Source: Liopterus haemorrhoidalis
Lineage: Eukaryota; Arthropoda; Insecta; Coleoptera; Dytiscidae
NCBI GenBank assembly: GCA_963971575.1
Contig: OZ020613.1
Span: 50,834,250-50,898,249 of the forward strand
Direction of reading: 5' to 3'
DNA: 64,000 nt
The notes beneath the pieces are model-generated. The model was not told the DNA's origin. It was given only the letters and a program-made list of their open reading frames with translations, and ran no database searches. Of the stretch, positions 21,151 to 30,986 are shown in pieces. Numbering within the stretch: the first letter of the stretch is position 1; the number at the start of each line of letters is the position of its first letter. Position numbers and translations under genes: made by a program.

Positions 21151-21307
21151 AAAAAACTTCGTCCCTGCACTCTTTGATGTAAAAAATTTGGGTTGTCGAT
21201 TTGAAGATATTCAAGACAACTCAACAATACTGGAAATTTTCGAAACTTTCGTTACCGACGATTTTGTAAAGAATATAGTGTCACACACAAGTATGTACAA
21301 AGAATAG
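21151..21307 (+). pseudogene. piggyBac-like transposase fragment
   Basis: One frame reads FVPALFDVKN, then DNSTILEIFETFVTDDFVKN and IVSHTSMYKE before a stop. This order matches the start of the DDE_Tnp_1_7 domain (…LDFFELFFTDELLEKIVEQTNLYA). Only about 50 residues remain. Confidence 0.35.
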
Positions 21308-21639
21308 CTAATGAATGAGAACTCATCACAGGGGGAGAATAATTATAAAGTATCAAAGAAGGATGAGATGTATTTATTTCTGAGTATGTAAGCTTATGCC
21401 TCAAATTAAGAACAGAGAATAAACACGCAAAAAAAAACTGTTGTTAATTTTACAACATAAATACTATAAGAAAATTGTAGTTAATTTTACAAAAGCTATG
21501 GTTTTATGTACAGAACAGACTTGTACAATGTCCAAAGCAAATTGTGCAATTTACAAATAAATTTTTGTACAATTTTTGTGGTAAATTAAACTTAATAATA
21601 CGTAGAATAAATTGTGTTAATTCTATGGCAGTTGTATCT
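21308..21639. other. no gene recognised
   Basis: AT-rich with a partial tandem motif (GTTAATTTTACAA at 21443 and 21480). No coding resemblance. Confidence 0.3.
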
Positions 21640-22130
21640 GATATAAAGACAGGCTGGTAGAGTCCTTTCCGAATACGTTGGACGAGGCAGACCTACATAA
21701 CGAATTAACGTCTCGTAAAAAGAAAAGCAATGAGAACTATGAACTCTACGCATATGAAATGATGACCATAGCGAGCAAGGGGAAAAATTCAGAAACTGCT
21801 TTTATAAAATATATCATTTCAGGGCTAGACAATAAGGAGTTAGCAAAAATGCTAGCTTTATAACCCTTTACATCGGTGAGAGATCTGCTCATCCGGATTA
21901 CCAATTACGAAGCAACGGTAGGCAAGTCCGAGATCTCGATTAAAAAATCTACTTATTCGAACGACAGCATTAAGTGTTACAACTGTAACGAAGTAGGGTA
22001 CAAGTCTTCTAGCTGTCCGAAACCATAAAGAAAGGACCGGTGCAGGACCTGCAACCGAACCAATCATACAGAAAGCTAATGTAAGGTAAAACGAGAAAAG
22101 GACCACAAGGTAAGAAAAATTCATATTCTA
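21640..22130 (+). pseudogene. Ty3/gypsy (Mdg3-like) gag fragment
   Basis: The frame LHNELTSRKKKSNENYELYA, EMMTIASKG, YIISGLDNKE and VRDLLIRITNYEATVG matches the retrotransposon gag domain with its R.KK.NE.Y..Y..EM motif. A degenerate zinc knuckle follows (CYNCNEVGYKSSSC, His replaced by Tyr) and then CRTCNRTNHTES. In-frame stops occur at about 21861 and 22026. Nothing of protease or pol follows; an I-like LINE fragment takes over. Confidence 0.6.
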
Positions 22131-22179
22131 CCTAGTCTACCTAACGAATATTATAAGCTGGTCGATGTTCAAGGAAAGA

Positions 22180-23278
22180 AACACAAGCCTTCTTAGACTT
22201 GGATAGCGATGTGGTGGCAATGATCCGAAATCTTCCGGAATCATCAAAGTCTAGGCTTTTCAATGTCTATAACAGGATATGGACTGAGGGCAAGTGCGTG
22301 ACCAAGTGGAAGGAATCTCATATAATTCATATCCCCAAAGTCGGGAAAGATAAACACTTGCCCTCTAGCTATAGACCAATATCACTGACCAGTTGTCTCT
22401 CCAAGCTCATGGAGCGAATGATCAGCAAGCGTCTGATTTGGTTTTTAGAATCAAACGACTTGCTGGCCAACACACAGTGCAGGCTTTCGCCGTCACCGCT
22501 CAACAGCAGATCATCTGGTCAGACTAGAGACAGCTATCAGGAATGCTTTCGTTGAAAACAAACACCTGGTAGCTGTGTTTTTCGATATTGAGAAAGCTCA
22601 TGACACTGCATGGATTTATGGGATTCTCCGTACTTTTGAATTCCTGGGGTCTCCGGGGACGCTTGATGTTCTTTATAAAAGACTTCATGTCGAACCGGCG
22701 CTTCAGGGTGCGGATCGGAAATACCTTGTCACAAATGTTCGCACTGGACAATGGGGTCCCACAGGGCTCCATACTGAGCGTTACGCTATTTTTAATTGCC
22801 ATTAAAGGTGCAGCTTCATGTATTCGATTACCTGTACAGAGTTCGATATTTGTCGACGACATTGGTATCTTTGTCGCCGGACAAAAGACTAGTACAATCG
22901 AACGGTATCGAATTCTATCCTTGCGGTATATGGCTGCACTCAGTGCCAAGCCAGATCATCCCGCGTATGACCCTATTCTACAAAATAGGCATACAGAGAT
23001 TTATGACAGAAAACCAAGAGCCAATAGGCCTTTTGGTCTGAGGACTTTCGACATTTTGGGCGATATTGATTTTAATATGCCGGAAATAGCAAGTTTCCTT
23101 TTGTGTTACAAACCTTACATTAACCTTACATTAACTAGGTTTGATAAAGATACTACGTTGCCTATCGAATACCAACATGAGTTACAAAGAATACTGGTCC
23201 CTAGGTTCGAGGATACTGTCATTTTTACTGACGGATCAAAATCCGGAACCAGGGTTGGGTGTGCGTTCGTTGTTTTGA
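22180..23278 (+). pseudogene. I-like LINE fragment: RT palm, internal deletion, start of RNase H
   Basis: The frame gives VTKWKESHIIHIPKVGKDK, SSYRPISLTSCLSKLMERM, then after a shift VAVFFDIEKAHDTAW, DNGVPQGSILSVTLFLIAI and SIFVDDIGIFVAG (FVDD where FADD is usual). At about 22905 it jumps to RILSLRYMAALSAKPDHPAY, which matches 6795 onward, so the RT C-terminal region is deleted. It runs to FTDGSKSGTRVGCAFVVLN and ends at 23278 at a GAGTC repeat. Close to the copy at 6525 in the shared part. Confidence 0.7.
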
Positions 23279-23375
23279 ACAGGGATGGGGAGTCGGAGTC
23301 GGGAGTCGAGGAGTCGAAGCTTTTTGGAGGAGTCGGAGTCGGGAGTCGGTAAAAGTTATCGACTCCCGACTCTTT
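23279..23375. repeat. GAGTCGG repeat block, possible hAT-type terminus
   Basis: CAGGGATGGGGAGTCGGAGT opens a run of GGAGTCGG/GGAGTCGAAG units with an inverted CGACTCCCGACTC. CAGGGATGGG is a hAT-like terminal sequence. A similar GAGTC run lies at 28704-28740. Confidence 0.4.
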
Positions 23376-23686
23376 GACTATATATTTATCAAGGATGAGA
23401 ACAATCCGAAAACGAAAGCAAAATACCATACTACCAGAATTTGTTAAAGCATGGAAACAGGAACGACATTTTTTCTGTTCATGAACGAAAATGAAATAAA
23501 AAATATTCAATTCTGGTTTCCTTCATGCTTTTCAGTTAAAAATTTAATTAATTTTTAGTAATATCTAATTTTTCTTTTTTTGTATACTTTGGTTATTATG
23601 TTAAAACGAAACTAAACTGGATTTTTATTTTCTCAAGTTGTAACGGGCTTTGTGATTATTTTATGTTTCATGTTGGCAGCTAAAAT
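23376..23686. other. no gene recognised
   Basis: AT-rich flank ending in AAAAT, the 5-bp target duplication of the gypsy element. Confidence 0.4.
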
Positions 23687-23841
23687 TGTTGTGTATCGGT
23701 ATAAATAAATTAACACATTTATTTAACTGTAATGTTTATTAATAATTGATAATTACAGATTCTATTTTTTAATGTTTTATAATTAAGCTTGTCATTTACC
23801 ATGCCTGCTTGTATTACATTGTTAGCAACATGTATACAACA
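23687..23841 (-). repeat. gypsy LTR (3' LTR on the minus strand)
   Basis: Starts TGTTGTGTAT and ends ATACAACA, so both termini are inverted. Identical to 27978-28132. Confidence 0.92.
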
Positions 23842-23887
23842 TCCTCCTCATTAAAACAAATACAAAATAATTCAGTACAATTCTTAT

Positions 23888-24711
23888 TTACTCTGGGAAT
23901 CGTTTTGGTTTAACGATAACTCTTCCACTTCTAGTTCTCACTTCAGTTTTAGATGTATCATTATTATTTAAAGATATATCATTATTAAGTGATATATTTT
24001 CTTTATCGTCTCTAAGATTATTAGTAGAGTTATCGTTAATTACATCTTTATCATTTAATTCATCTCCAACAAATCGTTTATAAAAATGAGGTTCGTTATA
24101 AGATTTTCTGAGATGAACAGAGTTTCGTCTAAGTAATTGTTCATTTTCATCTTTAACAATATAAGACCTAGGTTCATCTAATTGTTTAATTATATGACCA
24201 GGTACCCATGTCTTATTTTTCTGAATAACAACATTTTCATTAGGTTTAAACTGTTTTCTAGCTTTTGCATTTCTATCATACTGTTGTTTATATTTAATCT
24301 GATTGTCCGTTAGTTTGTTTTGGGTGTTTACGCTAATTTTAGGTTTTAAATGTTTTTTCGATATAGGTACAACAGTTCTTAATAGTCTCGACATAAGTAT
24401 CTCTGAAGGAGATTTTCCTAACGTAGGAATTGGTGTGCACCGATACTCTAATAGGAATTCATTAATATCTTTTCCTTCCTCTGTTGATTTTTTGATTATG
24501 GTTTTTGCAATGTGTACACCTTTTTCTGCCATTCCATTTGACCTTGGGTAATTTGGGCTCGAATTAACTACTTTAATATTCCAATTATAAGCAAATTTTT
24601 TAAATTCATAGGACCCGAAAGGCATGTTATCTGCTACTATTGATTGAGGTACCCCGTGTGTACTAAATATAATTTTTAGTATTTCGATAATTTCTTTAGC
24701 GTTTTTAAATT
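23888..24711 (-). CDS. gypsy pol, integrase core C-terminal part (frameshifted from upstream pol)
   Basis: Continues the integrase after the stop at 24712-24714. The frame is open from about 24711 (the annotated Met at 24625 is internal). It contains THGVPQSIVADN with the second catalytic Asp, SSPNYPRSNGMAEKGVH with the catalytic Glu, and a C-terminal domain with KFKPNENV-like and RNSVHLRK segments, ending in RTRSGRVIVKPKRFPE. The upstream frame ends in a run of A residues (…ATAAAAAATTAAAATT on the minus strand), where a single-base slip would join the two. I infer one mutation or sequencing error rather than a separate gene. Confidence 0.8.
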
Positions 24712-27282
24712 TTAATTTTTTATTTCAAGCCATTTAGAGTAATAATCTATTAGAGCCAAATAATCAAAGCCTTTGCAAGTTAAAATGTCTATTGCAATTT
24801 TTTCAAATGGTAATTTTGGTACTGAGTGTGGTATTAGTGGTTCTTTTGTATTTGAAGATCTATATTTTTCACAAATTCTGCATCTTAGAATTTGATTTTC
24901 TATTTCATTATTTAATCCAGGCCAGTAAAATAATTTTTTGGCACGTAATTTTGATTTTGTTATTCCGTTATGACTTTTATGTAATAATTTTAAAAAATCT
25001 GTTCGGAGTTCTGTAGGAACTATGATTCTATCATTATAGTATGCTATATTATCATTAACTGTAATATCATCTTTGATTTTCCAGAAATGTCTTAAACTTT
25101 CTGGTACTAATTTTTTATTTACTGGCCAACCAGTATTATAGTAATTTATGATTTGACTTAAAATAGGATCAATTTTGTTCGCTTTAGCTATGGTTTCATC
25201 TGTAATAATTTTCGAATTTAATTTTTGGATACAATGTACAACACCAGGTATATTAATTTCATCTTTAAATTTTTCATCTAAATAATCTCTCGACAATAAA
25301 TCAGCAATCAGCATTTTCTTACCAGGTAAATATTCAATTATGAGATCATAAATCATTAATTTTAGTTTAATTTTTTGCATTCTGTTGGAAGCAACTTTGG
25401 ATAGTTCTTTAGTGTGTATTTTTACGAGGGGCATATGATCTGTTAAAATTTTTACTTTGTGACCATAAATATAATCATGGAATTTGCGACATGCAAATAA
25501 TATACTTAGATATTCTTTCTCTATTTGTGGGTAATTCTGTTCTGTTTCTGTTAATGTCCTTGACGCAAAAGCAACAGGTTTTCTATTTTGTAATAATGAG
25601 CAGCCTAATCCACTCTTAGATGCATCACACTGAATTACTATGGGATGTTTTGAATTAAAATTAGTTAAAATAGGTGGTTTTACTATAAAATCTTTCAAAT
25701 TATTAAGCGTTTTGGTGTGCATTTCGGTCCAGAGCCATGGGGTATCTTTTTTAAGTAATTGTCTTAATGGCTCTGTTAGTGAAGACATGTTTGGAATGAA
25801 ATCTCTTAAATAATTTATCATCCCCAATACTCGTTGAAGTTCTGTTTTGTTAGTTGGATTTTTAAGGTTATTTATAGCACTTATACGGTTAGGATCTGGT
25901 TGCATGCCTTTTTCATTAAATATTTGTCCTATAAATTTTATTTCTTTTTGTTTATATTGCAGCTTATCTGCATTAAATTTGATATTATATTTTAAAGCAC
26001 GTTTGATTACTTCATTCAAAGCTACATCGTGTTCACATTCATCGTTAGTTGCTATTAATATATCATCAAAATATATTACTACATTATTGATGTCTCCAAA
26101 ATATTTAATAGTCATCTTTTGGAAGACTTCTGGTGCACAAGCTAGACCAAATGGTAGCCGTTTAAATTTATAATATCCAAAAGGCGTACTAGAGGTACAA
26201 ATTTCTGAGGATTCTGTGTCAATGGGTATTTGCCAAAATCCATCCTTAAGATCTATAACAGTAAAAAGTTTTTTATTACTTAGTTGCGCTCTTATTTCAT
26301 CAGCCTTAGGTATTAAATAATATTCGCGTTGTATGACTTGGTTTAAATCAACCGGATCTAAACACAACCTCAATTTTTTATTAGGTTTCTCGACAATAAC
26401 TAAATTGCTAGCCCACTGTTTCGGACAATCTACTAGTTCTATTATATCTTTCTTTACTAAGCTATTTAGTGTATTCTTAAGTTCCTTCTTAATTGAGTGA
26501 GGTACTCTTCGAGGGGGTTTTATAGTGCCTTTTACATTACTATTAATTTTAATTTGATACTTTTCGGGAAATGTACCTATACCTTTAAAACATTCTTTAT
26601 TTTGTTGTAAGAACATTTCTTTATCCTTAAAAACACTAATACTCTCTGTTCGGCTTATCAGATTAAATATTATACAACCCGGTAAACCTAATATGGGTTT
26701 CGATTCATTACTTTTAATAACTATAAAAGTTAGATTTTTAATTAAATTTTTAAATTCACACTCTACAGTAATTTTTCCTATAGTTTTTATTTTGAACCCG
26801 CCATAAGCTTGTAGTACTGTTGAGCTTTTACTTATTTTATTACTCAGCCCTAACATTTCTACAGTTTTTATATTAATAATATTAACTTCGGCACCTGTGT
26901 CTAATTTGAATTTAATATTAATATTATTAATTTTAATCTTTACATTCCAACTCAGTTCATTAACTGATTTTATTTTATTTTTACTATTAGACACAGTCCC
27001 TAAAGTTTTTACAGTACTTACAGTTGTTACTGTGAAACAATCAGACTCATCAGTCTCGGTACTACTACTATTTCTTTCATGTAGTACTTCTTTTACCATT
27101 TTTTTAAACTTACAACCTACAGTGAAATGGTTCATTTTTTTACAGTTATTGCACCTCTTCCCGAAGGCTGGACACATTTTATGTTTATTGTTACACTTTT
27201 TACATAAATACGTTTCAGTTTCTTGAGGCTTTTTATCCTTTTTTCTCATGGAGTACTTCTTTTCTTTTTTTTTCTCGTTCAA
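24712..27282 (-). CDS. gypsy pol: zinc knuckle, protease, RT, RNase H, integrase N-terminal part
   Basis: An 856-residue frame. It starts with a knuckle region (CKKC, CNNCKKMNHFTVGC, residues ~27-57), then an aspartic protease (FKLDTGAEVNI, ~126), RT with FTVIDLKDGFWQIPI, LPFGLACAPEVFQ and catalytic YFDDILIA (~404), RNase H (QCDASKSGLGCSLL, ~550; LTDHMPL) and the integrase HHCC finger (LLHKSHNGI … CRICEKY, ~769-800) with the first core Asp in KIAIDILTCKG. It overlaps gag by 50 bp in the +1 frame relative to gag. Expression probably needs ribosomal frameshifting near AGAAAAAAGGAT at 27237-27250. Confidence 0.9.
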   Translation of the reverse strand: MNEKKKEKKYSMRKKDKKPQETETYLCKKCNNKHKMCPAFGKRCNNCKKMNHFTVGCKFKKMVKEVLHERNSSSTETDESDCFTVTTVSTVKTLGTVSNSKNKIKSVNELSWNVKIKINNINIKFKLDTGAEVNIINIKTVEMLGLSNKISKSSTVLQAYGGFKIKTIGKITVECEFKNLIKNLTFIVIKSNESKPILGLPGCIIFNLISRTESISVFKDKEMFLQQNKECFKGIGTFPEKYQIKINSNVKGTIKPPRRVPHSIKKELKNTLNSLVKKDIIELVDCPKQWASNLVIVEKPNKKLRLCLDPVDLNQVIQREYYLIPKADEIRAQLSNKKLFTVIDLKDGFWQIPIDTESSEICTSSTPFGYYKFKRLPFGLACAPEVFQKMTIKYFGDINNVVIYFDDILIATNDECEHDVALNEVIKRALKYNIKFNADKLQYKQKEIKFIGQIFNEKGMQPDPNRISAINNLKNPTNKTELQRVLGMINYLRDFIPNMSSLTEPLRQLLKKDTPWLWTEMHTKTLNNLKDFIVKPPILTNFNSKHPIVIQCDASKSGLGCSLLQNRKPVAFASRTLTETEQNYPQIEKEYLSILFACRKFHDYIYGHKVKILTDHMPLVKIHTKELSKVASNRMQKIKLKLMIYDLIIEYLPGKKMLIADLLSRDYLDEKFKDEINIPGVVHCIQKLNSKIITDETIAKANKIDPILSQIINYYNTGWPVNKKLVPESLRHFWKIKDDITVNDNIAYYNDRIIVPTELRTDFLKLLHKSHNGITKSKLRAKKLFYWPGLNNEIENQILRCRICEKYRSSNTKEPLIPHSVPKLPFEKIAIDILTCKGFDYLALIDYYSKWLEIKN

Positions 27283-27844
27283 CCGAACTTGCGTTGACAG
27301 CCTCTTGATTACCTATGGCTTTCACCTGAATCTTGCTCACTTCAGCAGCTCTGCAGATTTTTATTGCATTGTCCAAAGTCAACTCACTTATTCTTAGCAG
27401 TCTTTCTTGTACTTCTGTTTTCGTTATTCCTAACACTATTCGATCTCTTATAGCTTCAGATTCATCTTGAAAATTACATGTTTTACTTAACTTTGTGATT
27501 GTTGTTAAATAATGTTCAAATGATTCATTTTCTTCTTGTGAACGATTATAAAATATGAATCGTTCATATATGACATTTCTTCTGGGTTTGACATATTCAT
27601 TAAAAGCTTCGATAATTTTTTTATCATCATTCGCATCTTCTTCAGATAAATTGAAGGTTTCAAATAATTCTACGGCTTCTTCTCCCATTAAATTTAATAG
27701 CATTGCTGCTTTATTTTCTTTTGGACTATTGTTTTTGTTTGTAGCCAAAAGGTATCTTTCAAAAGATTTCTTAAATTTAGTCCAGTTATTGTTTATATTA
27801 CCCTCTAGCTCTAGAGGCTTTGGAGGTCTAAAAATAGCTTCCAT
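27233..27844 (-). CDS. gypsy gag
   Basis: A 203-residue capsid-type protein starting MEAIFRPPKPLELEGN, with WTKFKKSFERYLLAT, KAAMLLNLMGEEAVELFETF, ERFIFYNRSQEENESFEHYL and RDRIVLGI, the usual layout of gag in K02A2.6-like gypsy elements of invertebrates. It has no zinc knuckle of its own; the knuckles are encoded at the start of the overlapping pol frame. The ATG is about 130 bp downstream of the primer-binding site. Forms the particle that packages element RNA in the cytoplasm. Confidence 0.88.
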   Translation of the reverse strand: MEAIFRPPKPLELEGNINNNWTKFKKSFERYLLATNKNNSPKENKAAMLLNLMGEEAVELFETFNLSEEDANDDKKIIEAFNEYVKPRRNVIYERFIFYNRSQEENESFEHYLTTITKLSKTCNFQDESEAIRDRIVLGITKTEVQERLLRISELTLDNAIKICRAAEVSKIQVKAIGNQEAVNASSVEREKKRKEVLHEKKG

Positions 27845-27960
27845 TTTATGTTATTTTACGGTTTTTTTAAAATTTATTTTATTTGTTCACCACGTGCTTT
27901 TTTTTAATGTTAGGTTCTATACTTCTTACTTGATCATTTTATTTCTTTTTTATTTTGTTC

Positions 27961-27977
27961 TTTCGTCCGCAGCGCCA
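27961..27977 (-). promoter_or_regulatory. tRNA primer-binding site
   Basis: On the minus strand TGGCGCTGCGGACGAAA follows the LTR without a gap. The complement ends in CCGCAGCGCCA, as expected for a tRNA 3' end; the acceptor resembles a tRNA-Ser, though this was not verified. Confidence 0.7.
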
Positions 27978-28132
27978 TGTTGTGTATCGGTATAAATAAA
28001 TTAACACATTTATTTAACTGTAATGTTTATTAATAATTGATAATTACAGATTCTATTTTTTAATGTTTTATAATTAAGCTTGTCATTTACCATGCCTGCT
28101 TGTATTACATTGTTAGCAACATGTATACAACA
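27978..28132 (-). repeat. gypsy LTR (5' LTR on the minus strand)
   Basis: Identical to 23687-23841; followed by AAAAT duplication. Confidence 0.92.
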
Positions 28133-28188
28133 AAAATCTATATGTCAAAAGAAAAAAGTGACATGTTATGAAAAATAAAGTACAGTCT

Positions 28189-28373
28189 GTTCCAAACGAT
28201 TAGGCGGAACTAACTGGAATTTTCATTTTTATAAGTTGTCATTAGCTATTTTTTTATATATTGAAGTTGGCTTTTCCTGAACAAAATGATCAAAAGCTTC
28301 AATCAAACGGTAAAAGTAACTAGTATTGAAAATCTAGTTCCGCCTAAACCAAAGGAACAGACTTTATATAAAA
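28189..28373. repeat. MITE copy A (Tc1/mariner-like)
   Basis: About 185 bp with imperfect terminal inverted repeats: AGTCTGTTCCAAACGATTAG at the left and CTAAACCAAAGGAACAGACT at the right, bordered by TA. No coding capacity. Aligns in reverse orientation with 28506-28684. Confidence 0.6.
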
Positions 28374-28505
28374 TACAAAACAATTTTTTTTTTAAACTAA
28401 TATATTTGAAAATTTGTATTAAAAATGACTCAATAGTCAAGATGAAATGAAAATGACATTTTATAAAAACAGCTCACCCCAACCCAAGATATTTAATGTA
28501 AGTAG

Positions 28506-28684
28506 ATTCTGTTTGCTTGGTTTAAGGGGAATTAGTTATCGAAATCTACTAACTTTTAAGTATTGAATGAAGCTTTGTATCATTTTGTTTAACAAAAGCC
28601 CACTTTAATAGTTAAAAAGTAAACTCGTGATAATTTGAGGAAATAAAAATTCCATTTAGTTCCGCTTAAACATTTGGAATAGAC
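28506..28684. repeat. MITE copy B, inverted relative to copy A
   Basis: Shares GAAGCTTTGTATCATTTTGT-like core and the terminal TTCCGCTTAAACATTTGGAA with the reverse complement of copy A. Ends ...GGAATAGACT followed by TA. Confidence 0.55.
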
Positions 28685-28699
28685 TTAACAATTTACCAG

Positions 28700-28775
28700 T
28701 GAAAGGAGTCGGGAGTCGAAGTCGGAGTCGGAGTCGATTTTCAAAAATACCGACCCACTCCCACTCCAATTTCTA
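28700..28775. repeat. GAGTCGG repeat block
   Basis: GGAGTCGGGAGTCGAAGTCG repeats followed by ACCGACCCACTCCCACTCC, roughly complementary to the block opening at 23279. Possibly the other end of the same hAT-type element, but without a clean terminus. Confidence 0.35.
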
Positions 28776-28920
28776 GTGATTGCTACTGCGCACCGAAGGT
28801 CATCCGCCAGGCTTAAATAGATGGACTGTAGAGGACTTAATTCATCCTGTAAAAAAAAAAAACATATGGATACAAACATATCTAATGATTTGTGTAGTTT
28901 AAGTTTTAATTTTCCCCCAG

Positions 28921-29090
28921 CTGCATGCCAAACTAAATGGAAGAGTTTGTTGCGGAGCTACAAAGCCCGCAAAGGATAATAAAAATAAAACAGGACGAGA
29001 ACCAACCAAGCTCCACTTTTTTGAGCAGATCGACAACATACTTGGTGATAAGCCAAGTATGAAAAGCTCGCATATCTTAATATTAATGTA
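28921..29090 (+). pseudogene. Myb/SANT-like (MADF-type) domain exon remnant
   Basis: After a pyrimidine-rich acceptor (TTTTAATTTTCCCCCAG, ending 28920) the sequence reads CQTKWKSLLRSYKARK and, with a one-base shift near 28972, DNKNKTGREPTKLHFFEQID and NILGDKPS. This is the third helix and tail of trihelix Myb/SANT domains carried by Harbinger elements and domesticated relatives. No partner exon nearby; it lies just outside the Harbinger element at 29138. Confidence 0.5.
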
Positions 29091-29137
29091 CCAAAAAAAA
29101 AAAAAATTTAATTGCCGTGCCTTACCTTAAGCTCTAA

Positions 29138-29262
29138 AGCTAGGTTTCCACATGCATAGATTATTGGCTCCAGTTTTTTGCCAGTTTTATGGCGCCAACT
29201 TTAGTGGCACCAGTATGTGTTTCCACAATTTCTATCAGTTTTCAACTGGCACCAGATTAAAA
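29138..29262. repeat. Harbinger left terminal and subterminal repeats
   Basis: 30-bp terminal repeat, then TTTGCCAG, GGCGCCAAC, GTGGCACCAG and ACTGGCACCAG units spaced before the transposase ATG. The right side holds GGCTGGCGC, GTGGCGCCAG, ACTGGCGCCAG and GTGGCACCA. Confidence 0.7.
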
Positions 29263-29343
29263 ATGGCGTCAACTGAGTTACTTCAAGCAAGCATTAATGT
29301 GGTAGTGCAAATTTTGACTGTTGAGCTTGTCGCCAGGGAGTCT
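29263..29343 (+). pseudogene. Harbinger transposase, N-terminal stub
   Basis: ATG 29263 opens MASTELLQASINVVVQILTV and breaks off within about 27 residues at the gypsy block. The position just inside the left terminus fits the transposase start. The central catalytic region is not present; only the C-terminus reappears at 38956. Either the insertion came with a deletion or the Harbinger copy was already internally deleted. Confidence 0.5.
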
Positions 29344-30952
29344 ACGTACGTGCCTGACACAAAGGTTTTTTTCCGTGACGTCACAAATCCTGCACGTGCA
29401 GCTTAAGTGTTTACGACTGGGTTTTTCCTCGCTTCAGAATCTGAACCTATCAGAGCGCAGGATCCGAGATAAGCCGTCACCGAACTCGGCCAATAGGAGA
29501 GCCGCTCGGAGTGGGGGTAAAACACCGAACTTCGTATAAAAACTCGGACAACGAGAGAAATGGGATCAGTATCCAGCAAGCAGTCTAGCAGAGTACAACT
29601 AACTACATACAAGCGAATTATCAAGTGAGTTAAAAGAAGCTATCGGTTTAACCGAATATAAAGAAAGAATTTATGCACGCTGCATATTATTATTGTTTCA
29701 TATATATTTCTTTGTTTGTTTTATCTACAATAACTTTTGCAAGTAACGCTGACACCCTTTAGCGGTGCTTGTGATTGTTATCTGTACTTGTTTGTCATAC
29801 GTATACACAGCGCGCTGATCGCCTTCGGCGTGTCTGTGTCCCGTCCGCTGACGGTTTAGCGGACCTCGACGATACGTATCCACGATCTCTTCTCACTTTG
29901 CCGCTTCACGATATATTTTTACATCTTCGCTTTACGTCAACGCCCGTTTTTATCACGTCTTCAACCGTCTCATCTCTTCGCTTCACGACTACGTCTGTTA
30001 TCGCTACGTTGGCACCGTTCTACGTCCGTAGCCGTCTTGCCTGCCGCCATCACGTTCGTACTCCCTGTTACGAACGCACGGCCCCACGCCGCACCAAGAA
30101 GCCAACGTCCACGCCGATTTCCGTCGTCGCCCGTTCTGTAGCGCTGCTACAGACCGCCACGACTCAGACGTCATCACCGCCGAGGCCTAGCTCTCACAGC
30201 CGTTTACGCTGGCCCCCAAGAAGCGAGGTACCGAGTCGCGCCGTCTCCACGCCGCTGCGTGGAACTACCGACGAAACCTACGGGCTTGTGAAGCCTCTAG
30301 ACCGTACCAAGACCTAAAGAAGTCTGCGAGGAAGGCCCTCTACGAGGTAGACGACCCCAGGACCCGCTGCTTCCCACCGCCGACACCATCACCGCTCAAG
30401 GCAACAGCTCGCCCGCTCGTGCCGCTGTCACCCTTGTCGGGCACCACGCCGGTCTTGGCGGTCACCACTTCTACTTCGGTGGCCACCCCTCCGAAACCAG
30501 GCTGCTCTTCAAAACAACAACTCAACACACCGATCACTCCAGGAATCACTAAGAGGAACAGAAAACTACGGCGCCGCCTATTCGAGCTGTTCGGCTCTTC
30601 ATCGCTGCCTTGAACGTAGTGTCGAGCGACACTATCTAGCGACGAACGCCGACTAACGTATAGACCTGTCTTTTTCCTTCTCTCTCTTCCTTTCCTCTTC
30701 ATTGTTATTTCTTTATTATTATTCTTTTTCATTGTTGTTATTATCATTTCCAAATATTTATATCTTGTTTAATAAAAACCATAAACCTAAACTGTCCGAC
30801 TATTATTTTTCAAACCCTGGGGAATCAATTTTATCTTTCAGGGCATCTAGAACGGACGTGCATAGTTCAGACTCGCCGCAACGCTAGCCGCGGCCGGTAG
30901 TAGTGGCTTTTCACCCAGGGTTCGACCCCTTGGCTGAGTCCGTCCCGCAACA
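29344..30952 (+). repeat. 5' LTR of gypsy element A (left boundary approximate)
   Basis: The right boundary is set by ...CGCAACA at 30952, two bases before a primer-binding site. Promoter elements sit near the left (CRE, CCAAT, TATA, TCAGT initiator), and AATAAAA near 30769 fits a polyadenylation signal. The short frames in it (for example 29775-30317) are Ser/Thr/Arg-rich and look non-coding. No second copy is present, so the exact start is uncertain. Confidence 0.5.
29376..29570 (+). promoter_or_regulatory. Pol II promoter in the gypsy LTR
   Basis: TGACGTCA (29376-29383), CCAAT (29490-29494), TATAAAAA (29535-29542) and TCAGT (29566-29570), the last about 33 bp from the TATA start, which fits an arthropod initiator. 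This would mark the U3/R boundary of the LTR. Confidence 0.55.
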
Positions 30953-30954
30953 AG

Positions 30955-30973
30955 TGGCGCCCAACGTGGGGCC
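30955..30973 (+). promoter_or_regulatory. primer-binding site, tRNA-Lys type
   Basis: TGGCGCCCAACGTGGGGCC matches the classical site complementary to tRNA-Lys1,2. Confidence 0.75.
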
Positions 30974-30986
30974 TGCAAAGCTGCAA

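Larger units (their letters stand above)
23687..28132 (-). mobile_element. near-intact Ty3/gypsy LTR retrotransposon
   Basis: Two 155-bp LTRs, 23687-23841 and 27978-28132, read base for base identical and are flanked by the 5-bp duplication AAAAT (23682-23686, 28133-28137). On the minus strand the order is LTR, primer-binding site (TGGCGCTGCGGACGAAA immediately inside the LTR), gag, pol, a polypurine tract (ATGAGGAGGA) and LTR. There is no envelope ORF. Identical LTRs mean a very recent insertion; one frameshift in the integrase region is the only obvious defect. Confidence 0.92.

Noticed and set aside
23281..23375. CRISPR-like array because of regular GAGTCGG units
   Set aside because: Units are 7-8 bp without spacers, in a eukaryotic TE context; simple repeat or hAT end.
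29775..30317. 180-residue ORF in the gypsy LTR (and 30340-30753 on the minus strand)
   Set aside because: Low-complexity Ser/Thr/Arg composition within LTR/leader sequence upstream of the primer-binding site; no domain.
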